NCBI GenBank assembly: GCA_017518735.1
Contig: JAFWTY010000009.1
Span: 1 to 64,000 of the forward strand
Direction: 5' to 3'
Length of the DNA: 64,000 nucleotides
Source of the DNA: Lachnospiraceae bacterium
Lineage (GTDB): Bacteria > Bacillota > Clostridia > Lachnospirales > Lachnospiraceae
In this document: in pieces, positions 33,838 through 42,718 of the stretch
How positions within the stretch are numbered: position 1 is the first letter of the stretch
Layout of the letters: each line of letters starts with the position of its first letter
The notes under the pieces: generated by a model
Told to the model about the DNA's origin: nothing
What the model saw: the letters and a program-made list of their open reading frames with translations, nothing else
Database searches by the model: none
Position numbers and translations under genes: made by a program

Positions 33838-35609
33838 GCAATCAGGATTATTTAAAGAATGTACCTATTGAAGATTTTGATAAATTGATTCCCACCAGAA
33901 GGGGAATTATTGAGGCAGCCAGCGACGAGTTCCCGAAATACGAATACAACGCCAATGTGCTTGCCAAAAATCTCCACCCTGCAGTGCAGCACGTGGTGGT
34001 AAGTGATGTGAAGGATTTAAACGGTGCCAAATACATCACCTTTGCTCCGGACAAAGAAGCCGGAACCGAAAAACTTGCTTTATTCAGAGCCGGTCAGTAT
34101 ATCAGTCTTCGCCTGCAAATCGGCGAATCCAATCTGACCAGACCGTACTCCCTTTGCTCCTCTCCGAAGGATGCATTAAACGGAACTTACTCGATTCTGA
34201 TAAAACAGATGAAAAACGGCTTCGCGTCCGAATACATCTGTCAGAATTTTAAGCCCGGAACCAAACTGGATATTTCCGGTCCCGAAGGTTTCTTCAACTA
34301 TGAACCGATAAGAGATGCGGCATATGTCATCGGTCTTGCGGGCGGAAGCGGAATTGCTCCCTTCCTTTCTCTTGCGAAGGCAGTCGCAGACGGCACCGAG
34401 GATTTTCATCTTACGATTCTCTTCGGAAGCCGCACGGAGAACGATATTCTGTTAAAGGACGAATTCGATGCTCTTCAAAGTGCCTGCAATAAGATCAAAG
34501 TCGTGCACGTTTTGTCCGACGAGGAAAAAGAAGGTTACGAGCACGGATTTATCTCTGCGGATTTGATTGCAAAATACGCACCCATCGATGATTACTCCGT
34601 ATTTGTCTGCGGTTCCCAGGGTATGTACGATTATATCGAAGGCGAAACCGCGAAGCTCGGACTTCGTAAGAAATTTGTCCGTTTTGATGCTTACGGAGAA
34701 TACAGACTTTCCGATCGCGACAGCGAATTCACAAATGCAAACGCCGGAAAAACTTATCAGATCACCGTTGTTACCAATGACGGACAGACCCGGACCATTC
34801 CCGCAAAAGCGGAAGAGTCCGTTCTGGTGGCTTTGGAAAGAGCCGGCATTAAAGCGCCTTCCAAATGTCGAAGCGGCGAATGCGGTTTTTGCCGTTCCAG
34901 ACTGGCTTCCGGAGAAGTATATGTTCCGGAAAAGGTGGAAAGAAGAAGGCAGTACGACAAGGTGGAGGGTTACATTCATCCCTGTGCCACATTCCCGGAA
35001 TCAGATTTGAAAATTCTGATAAATTGCGAAGAACCCAAAAAGGAAAGGAAGGTTAAAGACATGAAGAAAAAAGAAAGACTGATGGGTCTGATTATGGCCA
35101 TCATCATCTCGGCAGTAATGGGTATTTGTGCAACGGTTTTGGTACGTCTGTTCAATGAACAGACGCGACAATCACCTATACAGGTTATGCTGATTCCCAA
35201 TGTTTTGATGTCAATTGCTCTGGGAGTGCTCATTTCGTTTGTGCTTCCCTTGGGAAAACTCGGAAAGAGCCTTGCAGCGAAAGCTCATGCAAATCCGCCT
35301 TCCTTTAAATTCACGCTTCTTAACGCCATCCCGATTTCGCTGATCAATACGGCAATCATCGGATTCATTTTAAGCGGTGTCGGAGTATTTATGGCAAGGC
35401 GCAACATTCCGGCTGAAGCATATGCAGGTATGCCTCCATTCATGCGCACTTTTCCCGGCATGTGGGCAGTCAGCTTCCTTGAAATTCTGATTCCTACCAT
35501 GGTAATCAGTTATCTGTTGGCAGTAATCCTTTCACCCGTTATCTCCCAGGCAATCGGCCTTGCAGATGCCGGTGCCGAGGTTGGACGCGCACAGAGTGAA
35601 GATAAATAA
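33834..35609 (+). CDS. Ferredoxin-NAD(P)H reductase/2Fe-2S ferredoxin fused to a membrane domain
   Basis: Residues ~40-300 are an FNR module: FAD motif RPYSLCSSP and NAD(P) motif GLAGGSGIAPFLSLA. Residues ~310-400 are a plant-type [2Fe-2S] ferredoxin with CRSGECGFCRSR and a later CATFP Cys. Residues ~410-591 form a four-helix membrane domain similar to DUF2798. At the start of this domain a ribosome binding site (AAGGAAGG, 35045-35052) precedes an in-frame ATG at 35061, a sign of a former separate gene. The protein should pass electrons from NAD(P)H to the coupled FAD oxidoreductase upstream, at the membrane. A strong terminator follows. Confidence 0.75.
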   Translation: MSNQDYLKNVPIEDFDKLIPTRRGIIEAASDEFPKYEYNANVLAKNLHPAVQHVVVSDVKDLNGAKYITFAPDKEAGTEKLALFRAGQYISLRLQIGESNLTRPYSLCSSPKDALNGTYSILIKQMKNGFASEYICQNFKPGTKLDISGPEGFFNYEPIRDAAYVIGLAGGSGIAPFLSLAKAVADGTEDFHLTILFGSRTENDILLKDEFDALQSACNKIKVVHVLSDEEKEGYEHGFISADLIAKYAPIDDYSVFVCGSQGMYDYIEGETAKLGLRKKFVRFDAYGEYRLSDRDSEFTNANAGKTYQITVVTNDGQTRTIPAKAEESVLVALERAGIKAPSKCRSGECGFCRSRLASGEVYVPEKVERRRQYDKVEGYIHPCATFPESDLKILINCEEPKKERKVKDMKKKERLMGLIMAIIISAVMGICATVLVRLFNEQTRQSPIQVMLIPNVLMSIALGVLISFVLPLGKLGKSLAAKAHANPPSFKFTLLNAIPISLINTAIIGFILSGVGVFMARRNIPAEAYAGMPPFMRTFPGMWAVSFLEILIPTMVISYLLAVILSPVISQAIGLADAGAEVGRAQSEDK

Positions 35610-35623
35610 AAGATAGGAATACG

Positions 35624-35653
35624 AAAACCCGGGGCAATGCTCCGGGTTTTTTT
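35624..35653. terminator. Rho-independent terminator
   Basis: AAAACCCGG and CCGGGTTTT arms with a GC/GC extension around AAT, then T7. Ends the redox operon. Confidence 0.9.
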
Positions 35654-35726
35654 GATTCGTACTTTATGGTAAAATAAATAATTAGGGCACTGTTTCAGGT
35701 GCAATTTACCCATTCACGAGGTTCAA

Positions 35727-36320
35727 ATGGAACATATCATTTCAATAATCCTAAATTCCATAATCGTTCTCGTTATGCTCATCGTTATCGTTTCTTTGTT
35801 TCGCAGGGACGGAAAATGGGCGTGGAAGAATATTTTAATGCCGCTTCGCTACTTTACGTTTCTAAGCAACGTATTGTGCGCACTCGCAGCGCTTCTTATG
35901 ATCTTTTTCCCGGAGGTTTACCCCATCTGGCTTATAAAATACGCCGGAACGGCGGCCGTCACCGTCACGATGGTAACCGTACTGGTATTCCTGGGACCTA
36001 CGATCGGATATAAGAGAGTTCTGGAGGGCAGAGATTTTTGGTTACATGTTGTAAATCCGGTTCTTGCAATCGTATCGTTTGCCGTTTTTGAACGTCGCGA
36101 ACTGTCGGTTGTGAATGCGCTCTGGGGAATGCTTCCGGTGATTTTGTACGGCGTTTTGTACGCTTACATGGTGCTTTTTGCTCCGGAAGGAAAGAAGTGG
36201 GAAGATGTTTACGGCTTCAATAAGGGCGGAAGATGGTATGTTGCGGTAATCCTGATGCTTGCCGGAACAGCGGTTATTTGTGCGGCTTTTTGGACGTTAT
36301 TTTTCTTTTTGGGAAAATAG
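35727..36320 (+). CDS. Six-helix membrane protein (Pr6Pr-like)
   Basis: A 197-residue protein with six predicted transmembrane helices. The segment PLRYFTFLSNVLCALAALL near residues 38-57 and FWLHVVNPVLAIVSF near 100-115 match the FAR-17a/Pr6Pr-like membrane family. Function unknown. An extended -10 (TGGTAAAAT) lies about 55 bases upstream. Confidence 0.6.
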   Translation: MEHIISIILNSIIVLVMLIVIVSLFRRDGKWAWKNILMPLRYFTFLSNVLCALAALLMIFFPEVYPIWLIKYAGTAAVTVTMVTVLVFLGPTIGYKRVLEGRDFWLHVVNPVLAIVSFAVFERRELSVVNALWGMLPVILYGVLYAYMVLFAPEGKKWEDVYGFNKGGRWYVAVILMLAGTAVICAAFWTLFFFLGK

Positions 36321-36620
36321 TTGGACATTAGTTGGACGGGGTGGGATAAATTGTACACTGTATAGGAAAAGTACACGATAATCAAATGACAAATAGTTTT
36401 AGATAGAGACTGAAAGGAGCGTCATAATTATGCCCCTGAAGTAGCACATCCTTAAGGTTACAAAAGAAGAAAAAATCATATATCTAGCAAGTTGCACAAA
36501 GAAATGATAGCAATTTTGTATAAATCGTGTATTCGGTATATTGAATTTGTTTCTTCACGGGATTACACTTGCGGTGTAATGAGAAATGATAAAGTTAAAT
36601 TTTCATGGAGGAAAGAAAAA
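36321..36620. other. Intergenic region, no clear gene
   Basis: These ~300 bases are AT-rich. They hold two close TTGGAC copies, an inverted pair TGTAC/GTACA near 36352-36375, and a tiny ORF with a ribosome binding site (AAAGGAG, then ATGCCCCTGAAGTAG). A hairpin ATTACAC/GTGTAAT lies at 36562-36580. A frame open from 36492 leads into the lipoprotein but its early part lacks a ribosome binding site and looks non-coding. Confidence 0.5.
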
Positions 36621-37175
36621 ATTAAAAAATTATTTGTTTTAGGTTTAGCCGGAGCACTTGTATTATCCTTAGCAGGATGCAACAAGGCAGTTAAGGAAGC
36701 TAGTTCCGAAGTTGTAGCAGATGTTAATTCCGAAATTACCGGAGCTGTTGAGGAAATTACTTCCGATATCACTTCCGAAATCAATTCCGAAATCGAAGAA
36801 GTTGTTGATTACCCTGATTTCACCGGTACTTACACCGAGCCCTTAGCCGGCAGATGCACCATCGAAATCGAGCATACCGACGGAGACAACCACACCGTTC
36901 TTGTTCATTGGGCAAGCAGCGCAGCTGAGTCTGCCAACTGGGAAATCAACGCAGTATATTATCCTTCTACAGGATTACTTGAGTACACCGGTGCTAAATA
37001 CTATATACGTACTTATACCGATGAAGAGAACTACACTGATGACGTTAAGTACACCGATGGTGAAGGCGAGTTCTGGTTCGAAGAGGACGGAACCCTTGGC
37101 TGGAGAAGCACCAAGAGCGCTATCGACGGTATCGATGGAACTACTTTCTTTGAAAGAGTTCCTGAGAACGAATAA
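36621..37175 (+). CDS. Lipoprotein, apparently starting at ATT
   Basis: The mature protein follows a standard lipoprotein signal, KKLFVLGLAGALVLSLAGC. An excellent ribosome binding site GGAGGAAAG (36608-36616) stands before ATT (36621-36623), where the usual ATG would be; no ATG/GTG/TTG is at that place. The nearest in-frame ATG (36579) has no ribosome binding site and would add a non-signal stretch. The signal is followed by a Ser-Glu-Ile/Val repeat (about 40 residues) and a beta-rich domain with AGRCTIEIEH. Function unknown; a terminator follows. Confidence 0.6.
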   Translation: MKKLFVLGLAGALVLSLAGCNKAVKEASSEVVADVNSEITGAVEEITSDITSEINSEIEEVVDYPDFTGTYTEPLAGRCTIEIEHTDGDNHTVLVHWASSAAESANWEINAVYYPSTGLLEYTGAKYYIRTYTDEENYTDDVKYTDGEGEFWFEEDGTLGWRSTKSAIDGIDGTTFFERVPENE

Positions 37176-37201
37176 TTCGATCGCATAACCAAAACCACAG
37201 C

Positions 37202-37236
37202 AAAGCCTCTCTGCGAATACGCAGGGAGGCTTTTTT
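37202..37236. terminator. Rho-independent terminator
   Basis: AAAGCCTCTCTGCG pairs with CGCAGGGAGGCTTT, followed by T's; ends the lipoprotein transcript. Confidence 0.9.
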
Positions 37237-37294
37237 CGTGCCTGAAAAACGTGGTACGGAAATTTAAGGAAAATATGTTAAAATCAAGGATTTG

Positions 37295-37310
37295 TAGTAT
37301 AATTATACTA
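37295..37310 (+). promoter_or_regulatory. 16-base perfect palindrome over a -10 box
   Basis: TAGTATAATTATACTA is its own reverse complement and contains TATAAT at the right place for the DUF4230 gene at 37343. It could be an operator, or only an AT-rich symmetric -10 region. Confidence 0.4.
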
Positions 37311-37342
37311 TAGGCTAAGTATGTAATTGAGGGAGGTGGAAT

Positions 37343-37954
37343 ATGGTGAGAAATCAATCCGGAAACAAAAGAGGAATAATCGCATTAATTGTGATTCTTT
37401 TGCTCATTGCACTGACAATCTTTCTGACTGTTACAATCAGTCGAATTCACTATGAGAAAAAACTCAAAGCCGCAGAGGAAGCCGCGCCGAAAATCACGGC
37501 GATGAACGTTTCTCAGAAACTTGAGAAGATCAGCGAACTTGCGACGGAGAAACTGCTTTATCACGGATACATCCACCATGAGGAAGGCACCATTCCGTTC
37601 ATCAACAAGAAAAGCTACGTAATGACCTACGATGCGGAAGTGAAGGCGGGCGTACTGATTGATGAGATTGAAGTGACCGAGGAAGGCGACAAGATTATTG
37701 TTACGATTCCGGACTCCAAAATCCTCAGCGTATACGTGGATCCCGAATCGGTAGAGTTCCATGATGAAACCTTTGCCATTTTAAACTGGGATTCCAAGCA
37801 GGACGGTGTGGATGCGATTGCCGAAGCGGAGCAGAACGTTCGCGACAATGCCGATATGGACAGCCTTCTTGCGGAAGCATATAAGAATGCCAAGGAGATT
37901 ATTGAAGGCGTTTTACAGGATGATATCAGAGAAGGAAAAGTAGAAATTCGATAA
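37343..37954 (+). CDS. DUF4230 membrane-anchored protein
   Basis: A 203-residue protein with one N-terminal transmembrane segment (residues ~13-34) and an outer domain of the DUF4230 kind: LEKISELATEKLLYHGYI, VMTYDAEVKAGVLIDEIEV, KIIVTIPDSKILSVYVDPES. Function unknown. GGGAGGTGG precedes ATG 37343. It is followed 15 bases later by a GTPase gene, so they are probably cotranscribed. Confidence 0.7.
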   Translation: MVRNQSGNKRGIIALIVILLLIALTIFLTVTISRIHYEKKLKAAEEAAPKITAMNVSQKLEKISELATEKLLYHGYIHHEEGTIPFINKKSYVMTYDAEVKAGVLIDEIEVTEEGDKIIVTIPDSKILSVYVDPESVEFHDETFAILNWDSKQDGVDAIAEAEQNVRDNADMDSLLAEAYKNAKEIIEGVLQDDIREGKVEIR

Positions 37955-37969
37955 AACGGGGGAACTACT

Positions 37970-39190
37970 ATGACCACTTATGATGTGCAGGAACTGGCAC
38001 GAAAGATACTGGATCAAATCAAAAGCGAAAGGGATGGGATGGCAAACTTGAATGTAATGGTTTTGGGAAAAACAGGCGTCGGAAAAAGTACTTTGATTAA
38101 CAACCTGTTCAATGAAAACTTTGCGGACACCGGAATCGGAAAACCGGTTACGGATCAGATCAAAGCCTTTACCAAAGAAGGCGTTCCTTTGACGATTTAC
38201 GATACTCCGGGACTCGAACTCGGGGGCGGAAAATCCTATGATTCCTTGTTGGATCAGGTTTCCAAAGTCATCAAGGATAAGGCCAAATCCGGCGACGTGG
38301 AGCAGGCCATCCATTGCATTCTTTATTGTGTAAATGCCAATTCGCATCGTTTTGAAGATAAGGAAATCGAGTTTATCAAGAAGTTTTCCGAGGAGAACCA
38401 GCGTTACGAAATCCCGGTCATCGTAGTCGTAACCCAGACGCATTCCAAGAAGGAAGCGGAAGCATTGATTGCAAGCATTAAGCAGGAGAATTTGAATGTC
38501 TGCCAGATCGTTCCGGTCCTTGCATCTTCTTTCGAACTCGATGATGAATATACCATCCAGGCCTTCGGTCTGGAGCACCTTACGGAAGTCATCTACGAGG
38601 TCATTCCCGAAGCAATCAAGAAGACCTTCGTTTCCGTACAGAAAGCCAATATCAAGATGAAAGCGCAAAAATCGCAGCTTGTCGTTCTTGCGGCAGCCTC
38701 CGCGGCGGCAGCTACCGGTGCGGTTCCGATTCCGGTTGCCGATGCATTTGTACTTGTGCCGGAGCAGATTGCGATGCTTGCATCCATTACGAATATTTAC
38801 GGACTCTCCATCGAAAAATCTGCCATCAGTGCGGTCGTATCCGCAACTTTGGGAACGGCGAGTGCAACGATAGCGGGCAAAACAGTGGTTTCGAGTCTCT
38901 TAAAACTGATTCCCGGTTACGGTTCCGCAGTCGGCGGTGCGATCTCCGGAGGTGTGGCGGCAGCCATCACCGCAGCTTTGGGAGAGGCGTATATCGCGGT
39001 TATGACGGCGGTTGCAACGGGCGAGATGAAGGAAACCGACATTACTTCTTCCAAGGGCAAGAAGTACATTACGGAGCTGTTTAAGAGCCGCCTGAAACTG
39101 AAGAGAGACAATAAGGGCGTCATTATGGATGATGAGGCGGATGATACCGATTCCAAGCCGAAGAGACTTCGAATCGGAAAGAAGAAATAA
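37970..39190 (+). CDS. Membrane-associated GTPase with DUF697-like C-terminus
   Basis: The 406-residue protein has a small Ras-like G domain: G1 LGKTGVGKST (residues 32-41), G3 DTPGLE near 80, and VVVTQTHSKKEA in the place of the usual NKxD. The C-terminal half holds long Ala/Gly/Val-rich helices (AAASAAAATGAVPIPVADA and SAVGGAISGGVAAAITAAL) like DUF697 proteins, which insert into or line membranes. The end is Lys/Arg-rich. Cell role unknown; related proteins act in stress or envelope processes. Confidence 0.75.
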   Translation: MTTYDVQELARKILDQIKSERDGMANLNVMVLGKTGVGKSTLINNLFNENFADTGIGKPVTDQIKAFTKEGVPLTIYDTPGLELGGGKSYDSLLDQVSKVIKDKAKSGDVEQAIHCILYCVNANSHRFEDKEIEFIKKFSEENQRYEIPVIVVVTQTHSKKEAEALIASIKQENLNVCQIVPVLASSFELDDEYTIQAFGLEHLTEVIYEVIPEAIKKTFVSVQKANIKMKAQKSQLVVLAAASAAAATGAVPIPVADAFVLVPEQIAMLASITNIYGLSIEKSAISAVVSATLGTASATIAGKTVVSSLLKLIPGYGSAVGGAISGGVAAAITAALGEAYIAVMTAVATGEMKETDITSSKGKKYITELFKSRLKLKRDNKGVIMDDEADDTDSKPKRLRIGKKK

Positions 39191-39235
39191 AAGGTTATTT
39201 GAAGTATCAGGTGTTAAAGGAGAGATTCTGGGGAA

Positions 39236-41389
39236 ATGAAGAAACGGGCATTTTATAAATGGACAAAGCGTTGTCTGTTGTTTGTATTATGCGTTGTATT
39301 TTTGAGTATCGTGATTCTTCCGGGTACGTCTTTCGCAAAGGAGCCGCGAAAGAGTGTGCGTGTAGGCTGGTATGTATCGCCATTTAACGAGATCGACCAG
39401 TTCGGCCGCCGCTCCGGATATGCCTATGAATATCAGCGTAAGATCGCCGATTACACAGGCTGGGAATATGAGTATGTGGAAGGCACCTGGCCGGAACTGC
39501 TTGAGAAGCTTAAGAAAGGCGAAATCGACCTGTTAAGTGACGTATCCTATACCGAAAGCCGTGCGGAACAAATCTTGTATCCGTCGCTTCCGATGGGCTC
39601 CGAATCTTATCATATCTATGTTCTTCCCGATAACACGACAATTAAGCCGGACGACTATTCCACACTGAACGGAAAAAAGGTCGGCGTAACCAAGGGCAGT
39701 ATTCAGGAAGACCAGTTCCGTGCGTGGATCGAAGCGCATGGGGTTTCTCCGATTGTGGTACAAACACCCGGTTCGGAGACGGAATCCATTGAAATGCTCA
39801 AAAACGGAACATTGGACGCCTTCCTTACGGTGGACTCCTATGCGGATCCGTCCGTCATTGAACCGGTTTGCAAGATCGGTTCGTCGGACTTCTATTTTGC
39901 TGTAAATAAGTATCGTCCGGACTTATTGACCGACTTGGAAAACGCAATGAACCGTATCCAGGACGAGGATAAATACTACGATCAAAAGCTGTATGAGAAG
40001 TATCTGCAGAATACCGGTTCCAACCAGTATTTGAGTGCGGACGAGCAAAAATGGCTGGAAAAACACGGCTCGATTAAAGTCGGATATCAGGATAATTATC
40101 TTGCATTCTGTGCGGCAGACAAGGATGGAAATCTTACCGGCGCGTTAAAAGATTATCTGGAGTTTGCATCCACATCGATTCTGAATGCAGACCTGAAATT
40201 TGAAACGATTTGTTTTGCAACGGCCCAGGAGGGTATGGATGCACTTGCCGCCGGAGAGATTGACTGTATGTTCCCGGCAAACTTCACCGACTACGACGCG
40301 GAACAGATGGGCGTTGTCATGACACCTGCCCTGATGCGTACGGAAATGCTGGCGGTGGTAAGAACCGATGAGCAAAAGGATTTTGCATATAAGAAGGATG
40401 TAAAGGTTGCCGTAAACGAAGGCAATCCGAACTATGATCTGTTTTTGATGGACAATTTCCCTGACTGGGAGACGGTTTATTACAAGGATACTCCGACCTG
40501 CTTAACGGCAATCTCCAAGGGCGAGGCGGACTGTATCTTAATCAGTAACTACCGTTACAACAACATTTCCAAAGACTGCCAGAAACTGAAACTTTCCACG
40601 GTTTCCACTGGCGTCGGAATGGATTATTGTTTTGCGGTTACGGATGGAGAAACGAAGCTTTATTCGATTCTTTCCAAGATTACCCAGATCGTTCCGGAAT
40701 CGACCACAAATGCGGCATTAACATTTTATTCGACCGAAGATGCGAAACTGTCCATCTCCGAATTCATTTGGCAGAATATGGGCATCGTGATGTCGGTTGT
40801 GGCAACCGTGATGCTGATCATCATCATTCTCCTAGTGCGTGCAATCCATCTGGAGAAAAAGGCCAATGCGGAGAAACACCAGGTCGAGGACTTAAGCAAG
40901 AGAGTCAACTATGATGCGCTTCTGTCGATTCGAAACAAGGGCGCGTTCGACAACTATCTTAATGGCCTTCAGGAAAAAATCGACAACAAAGAGGATTATC
41001 CGTTCGGCCTTGCGGTGCTTGACTGCAACAACTTAAAGCAGATCAATGACAGACACGGTCATGAAAAAGGAGACGAATACTTAAAGGCTTCCTGCAAATT
41101 AATCTGCACGACCTTCCATCACTGTCCGGTATTCCGTATCGGCGGAGATGAGTTTGCCGTTGTTTTGATCAACGAGGATCTGGAGAATCGCAAGGAACTG
41201 TTGAAGAAGTTTGACGAGGTACAGATTGAGATGAGCAACTCAGCCCTGAAAGAGTGGGAGCGTGCCAGCATTGCGGTCGGAGTTGCGGTATACAATCCGG
41301 AAAACGATAAGGATGTTCATGATACGTTCCGTCGCGCGGACGAGAAGATGTATGAGAACAAGCGTCGCCAGAAGACGACCGTAAGATAA
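39236..41389 (+). CDS. Double SBP-sensor diguanylate cyclase
   Basis: A 717-residue protein: signal/anchor (residues ~12-33), two periplasmic-type solute-binding domains of the amino-acid kind (first VRVGWYVSPFNEIDQFGRRS, second GSIKVGYQDNYLAFCAADK), a transmembrane helix (~residues 523-545) and a GGDEF domain. The active site is RIGGDEFAVVL near residue 636, with the upstream SIRNKGAFDNYL substrate helix. It should make c-di-GMP in response to an extracellular small molecule, probably an amino acid. ATG 39236 follows CTGGGGAA. Confidence 0.85.
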   Translation: MKKRAFYKWTKRCLLFVLCVVFLSIVILPGTSFAKEPRKSVRVGWYVSPFNEIDQFGRRSGYAYEYQRKIADYTGWEYEYVEGTWPELLEKLKKGEIDLLSDVSYTESRAEQILYPSLPMGSESYHIYVLPDNTTIKPDDYSTLNGKKVGVTKGSIQEDQFRAWIEAHGVSPIVVQTPGSETESIEMLKNGTLDAFLTVDSYADPSVIEPVCKIGSSDFYFAVNKYRPDLLTDLENAMNRIQDEDKYYDQKLYEKYLQNTGSNQYLSADEQKWLEKHGSIKVGYQDNYLAFCAADKDGNLTGALKDYLEFASTSILNADLKFETICFATAQEGMDALAAGEIDCMFPANFTDYDAEQMGVVMTPALMRTEMLAVVRTDEQKDFAYKKDVKVAVNEGNPNYDLFLMDNFPDWETVYYKDTPTCLTAISKGEADCILISNYRYNNISKDCQKLKLSTVSTGVGMDYCFAVTDGETKLYSILSKITQIVPESTTNAALTFYSTEDAKLSISEFIWQNMGIVMSVVATVMLIIIILLVRAIHLEKKANAEKHQVEDLSKRVNYDALLSIRNKGAFDNYLNGLQEKIDNKEDYPFGLAVLDCNNLKQINDRHGHEKGDEYLKASCKLICTTFHHCPVFRIGGDEFAVVLINEDLENRKELLKKFDEVQIEMSNSALKEWERASIAVGVAVYNPENDKDVHDTFRRADEKMYENKRRQKTTVR

Positions 41390-41427
41390 ATAACTACAAA
41401 TGTAGGGCAAAATAACAAGGAGGCGGT

Positions 41428-42618
41428 ATGCAGTACAGGAAAGATAAGAACGGAAACGACATTTCGATGATCGGTTATGGCTGTATGCGTTTTACCAAGA
41501 AAGGTGCTGTGACGGATTTTGAGAAGGCCGAAAAAGAAGTCATGCGTGGCATCGAGCTTGGAATCAATTACTATGATACTGCCTATGTTTATCCCGGCAG
41601 TGAGGAAACCCTCGGAAGAATTCTGGAGAAGAATAACTGCAGGGAAAAGATTAAGATTGCGACGAAGCTTCCACAGTATCTTGTAAGAAATGCAAGCCAG
41701 ATCGATAAGTATTTTGACGAGGAATTGAAGCGTCTGCGTACCGATTACATCGATTATTATCTGATGCACATGTTCACGGAATACAAGAACTGGGAGCATT
41801 TGAAAAGTCTCGGAATCCTGGAGTGGATTGAGGCAAAAAAACAGTCCGGAGCCATCCGCAATATCGGTTTTTCCTTCCATGGCGATACGGATATGTTCTT
41901 AAAGATATTGGACGCTTATGACTGGGATTTTTGCCAGATTCAGTATAACTATCTGGATGAGAATACACAGGCCGGAAGAAAAGGTCTGATGGCAGCTGCG
42001 GAAAAAGGAATTCCCGTGATCATCATGGAACCGCTCCGCGGCGGAAAACTTGTCAATCTGCTTCCGGATAAGGCGAAGAAGTTAATTAAGGAAAATGAGC
42101 ACGGATGGACCAATGCGGAATGGGGCCTTCGCTGGTTATGGGACCAGCCGCAGGTTACCTGCGTTCTTTCCGGTATGAATTCGATTGAGATGGTGGAAGA
42201 GAACGCCAGAATCGCAAGCGATATGCAGGCGAATTCCCTGACGGAAGAGGATTTTGCGGTTTACGAGGAGATCAAGAAGATTATCCGCGAGAAAGAGAAA
42301 GTAGGTTGTACGGGCTGTGCATACTGTATGCCTTGTCCGCATGGTGTGGATATTCCGGGAACGTTCTCCTGCTACAACAAGATGTACTCAGAATCCAAGA
42401 GCAGCGGACGTATGGAGTATGCGCAGACCATCGGTATTCGTGAGAAACCGGGCTTTGCGACTCAGTGCATCGGTTGCGGACTTTGCGAGAAACACTGCCC
42501 GCAGAAGATTCAGATTCGCGAGCGCTTAAAAGAAGCCGACAAGGCATTAAGACCGTGGCCGTATAAGGTTGTGGAATTCTTTATGCGGAAGTTTATGGTG
42601 CATTCGAAGAAGAAGTAA
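41428..42618 (+). CDS. Aldo/keto reductase with two 4Fe-4S clusters
   Basis: A 396-residue protein. Residues ~1-290 form the AKR barrel: YYDTAYVYPGSEETLG (Asp and Tyr of the tetrad), KIKIATKLPQ (Lys) and DYYLMHMF (His). Residues ~290-370 have ferredoxin-like Cys sets CTGCAYCMPCPHGVDIP and CIGCGLCEKHCPQKIQI. These proteins are common in anaerobes and probably link an NAD(P)H- or ferredoxin-dependent reduction to metabolism. AGGAGGC precedes ATG 41428. Substrate unknown. Confidence 0.85.
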   Translation: MQYRKDKNGNDISMIGYGCMRFTKKGAVTDFEKAEKEVMRGIELGINYYDTAYVYPGSEETLGRILEKNNCREKIKIATKLPQYLVRNASQIDKYFDEELKRLRTDYIDYYLMHMFTEYKNWEHLKSLGILEWIEAKKQSGAIRNIGFSFHGDTDMFLKILDAYDWDFCQIQYNYLDENTQAGRKGLMAAAEKGIPVIIMEPLRGGKLVNLLPDKAKKLIKENEHGWTNAEWGLRWLWDQPQVTCVLSGMNSIEMVEENARIASDMQANSLTEEDFAVYEEIKKIIREKEKVGCTGCAYCMPCPHGVDIPGTFSCYNKMYSESKSSGRMEYAQTIGIREKPGFATQCIGCGLCEKHCPQKIQIRERLKEADKALRPWPYKVVEFFMRKFMVHSKKK

Positions 42619-42718
42619 AGTACGAATTATCGATAGAAAACAGATAAGAAGTGCGTTCCGGATTTGAAACCATAATAAGGGTGATCGGGAACAAAAACCG
42701 TTAGAAGGGAGATTATTT

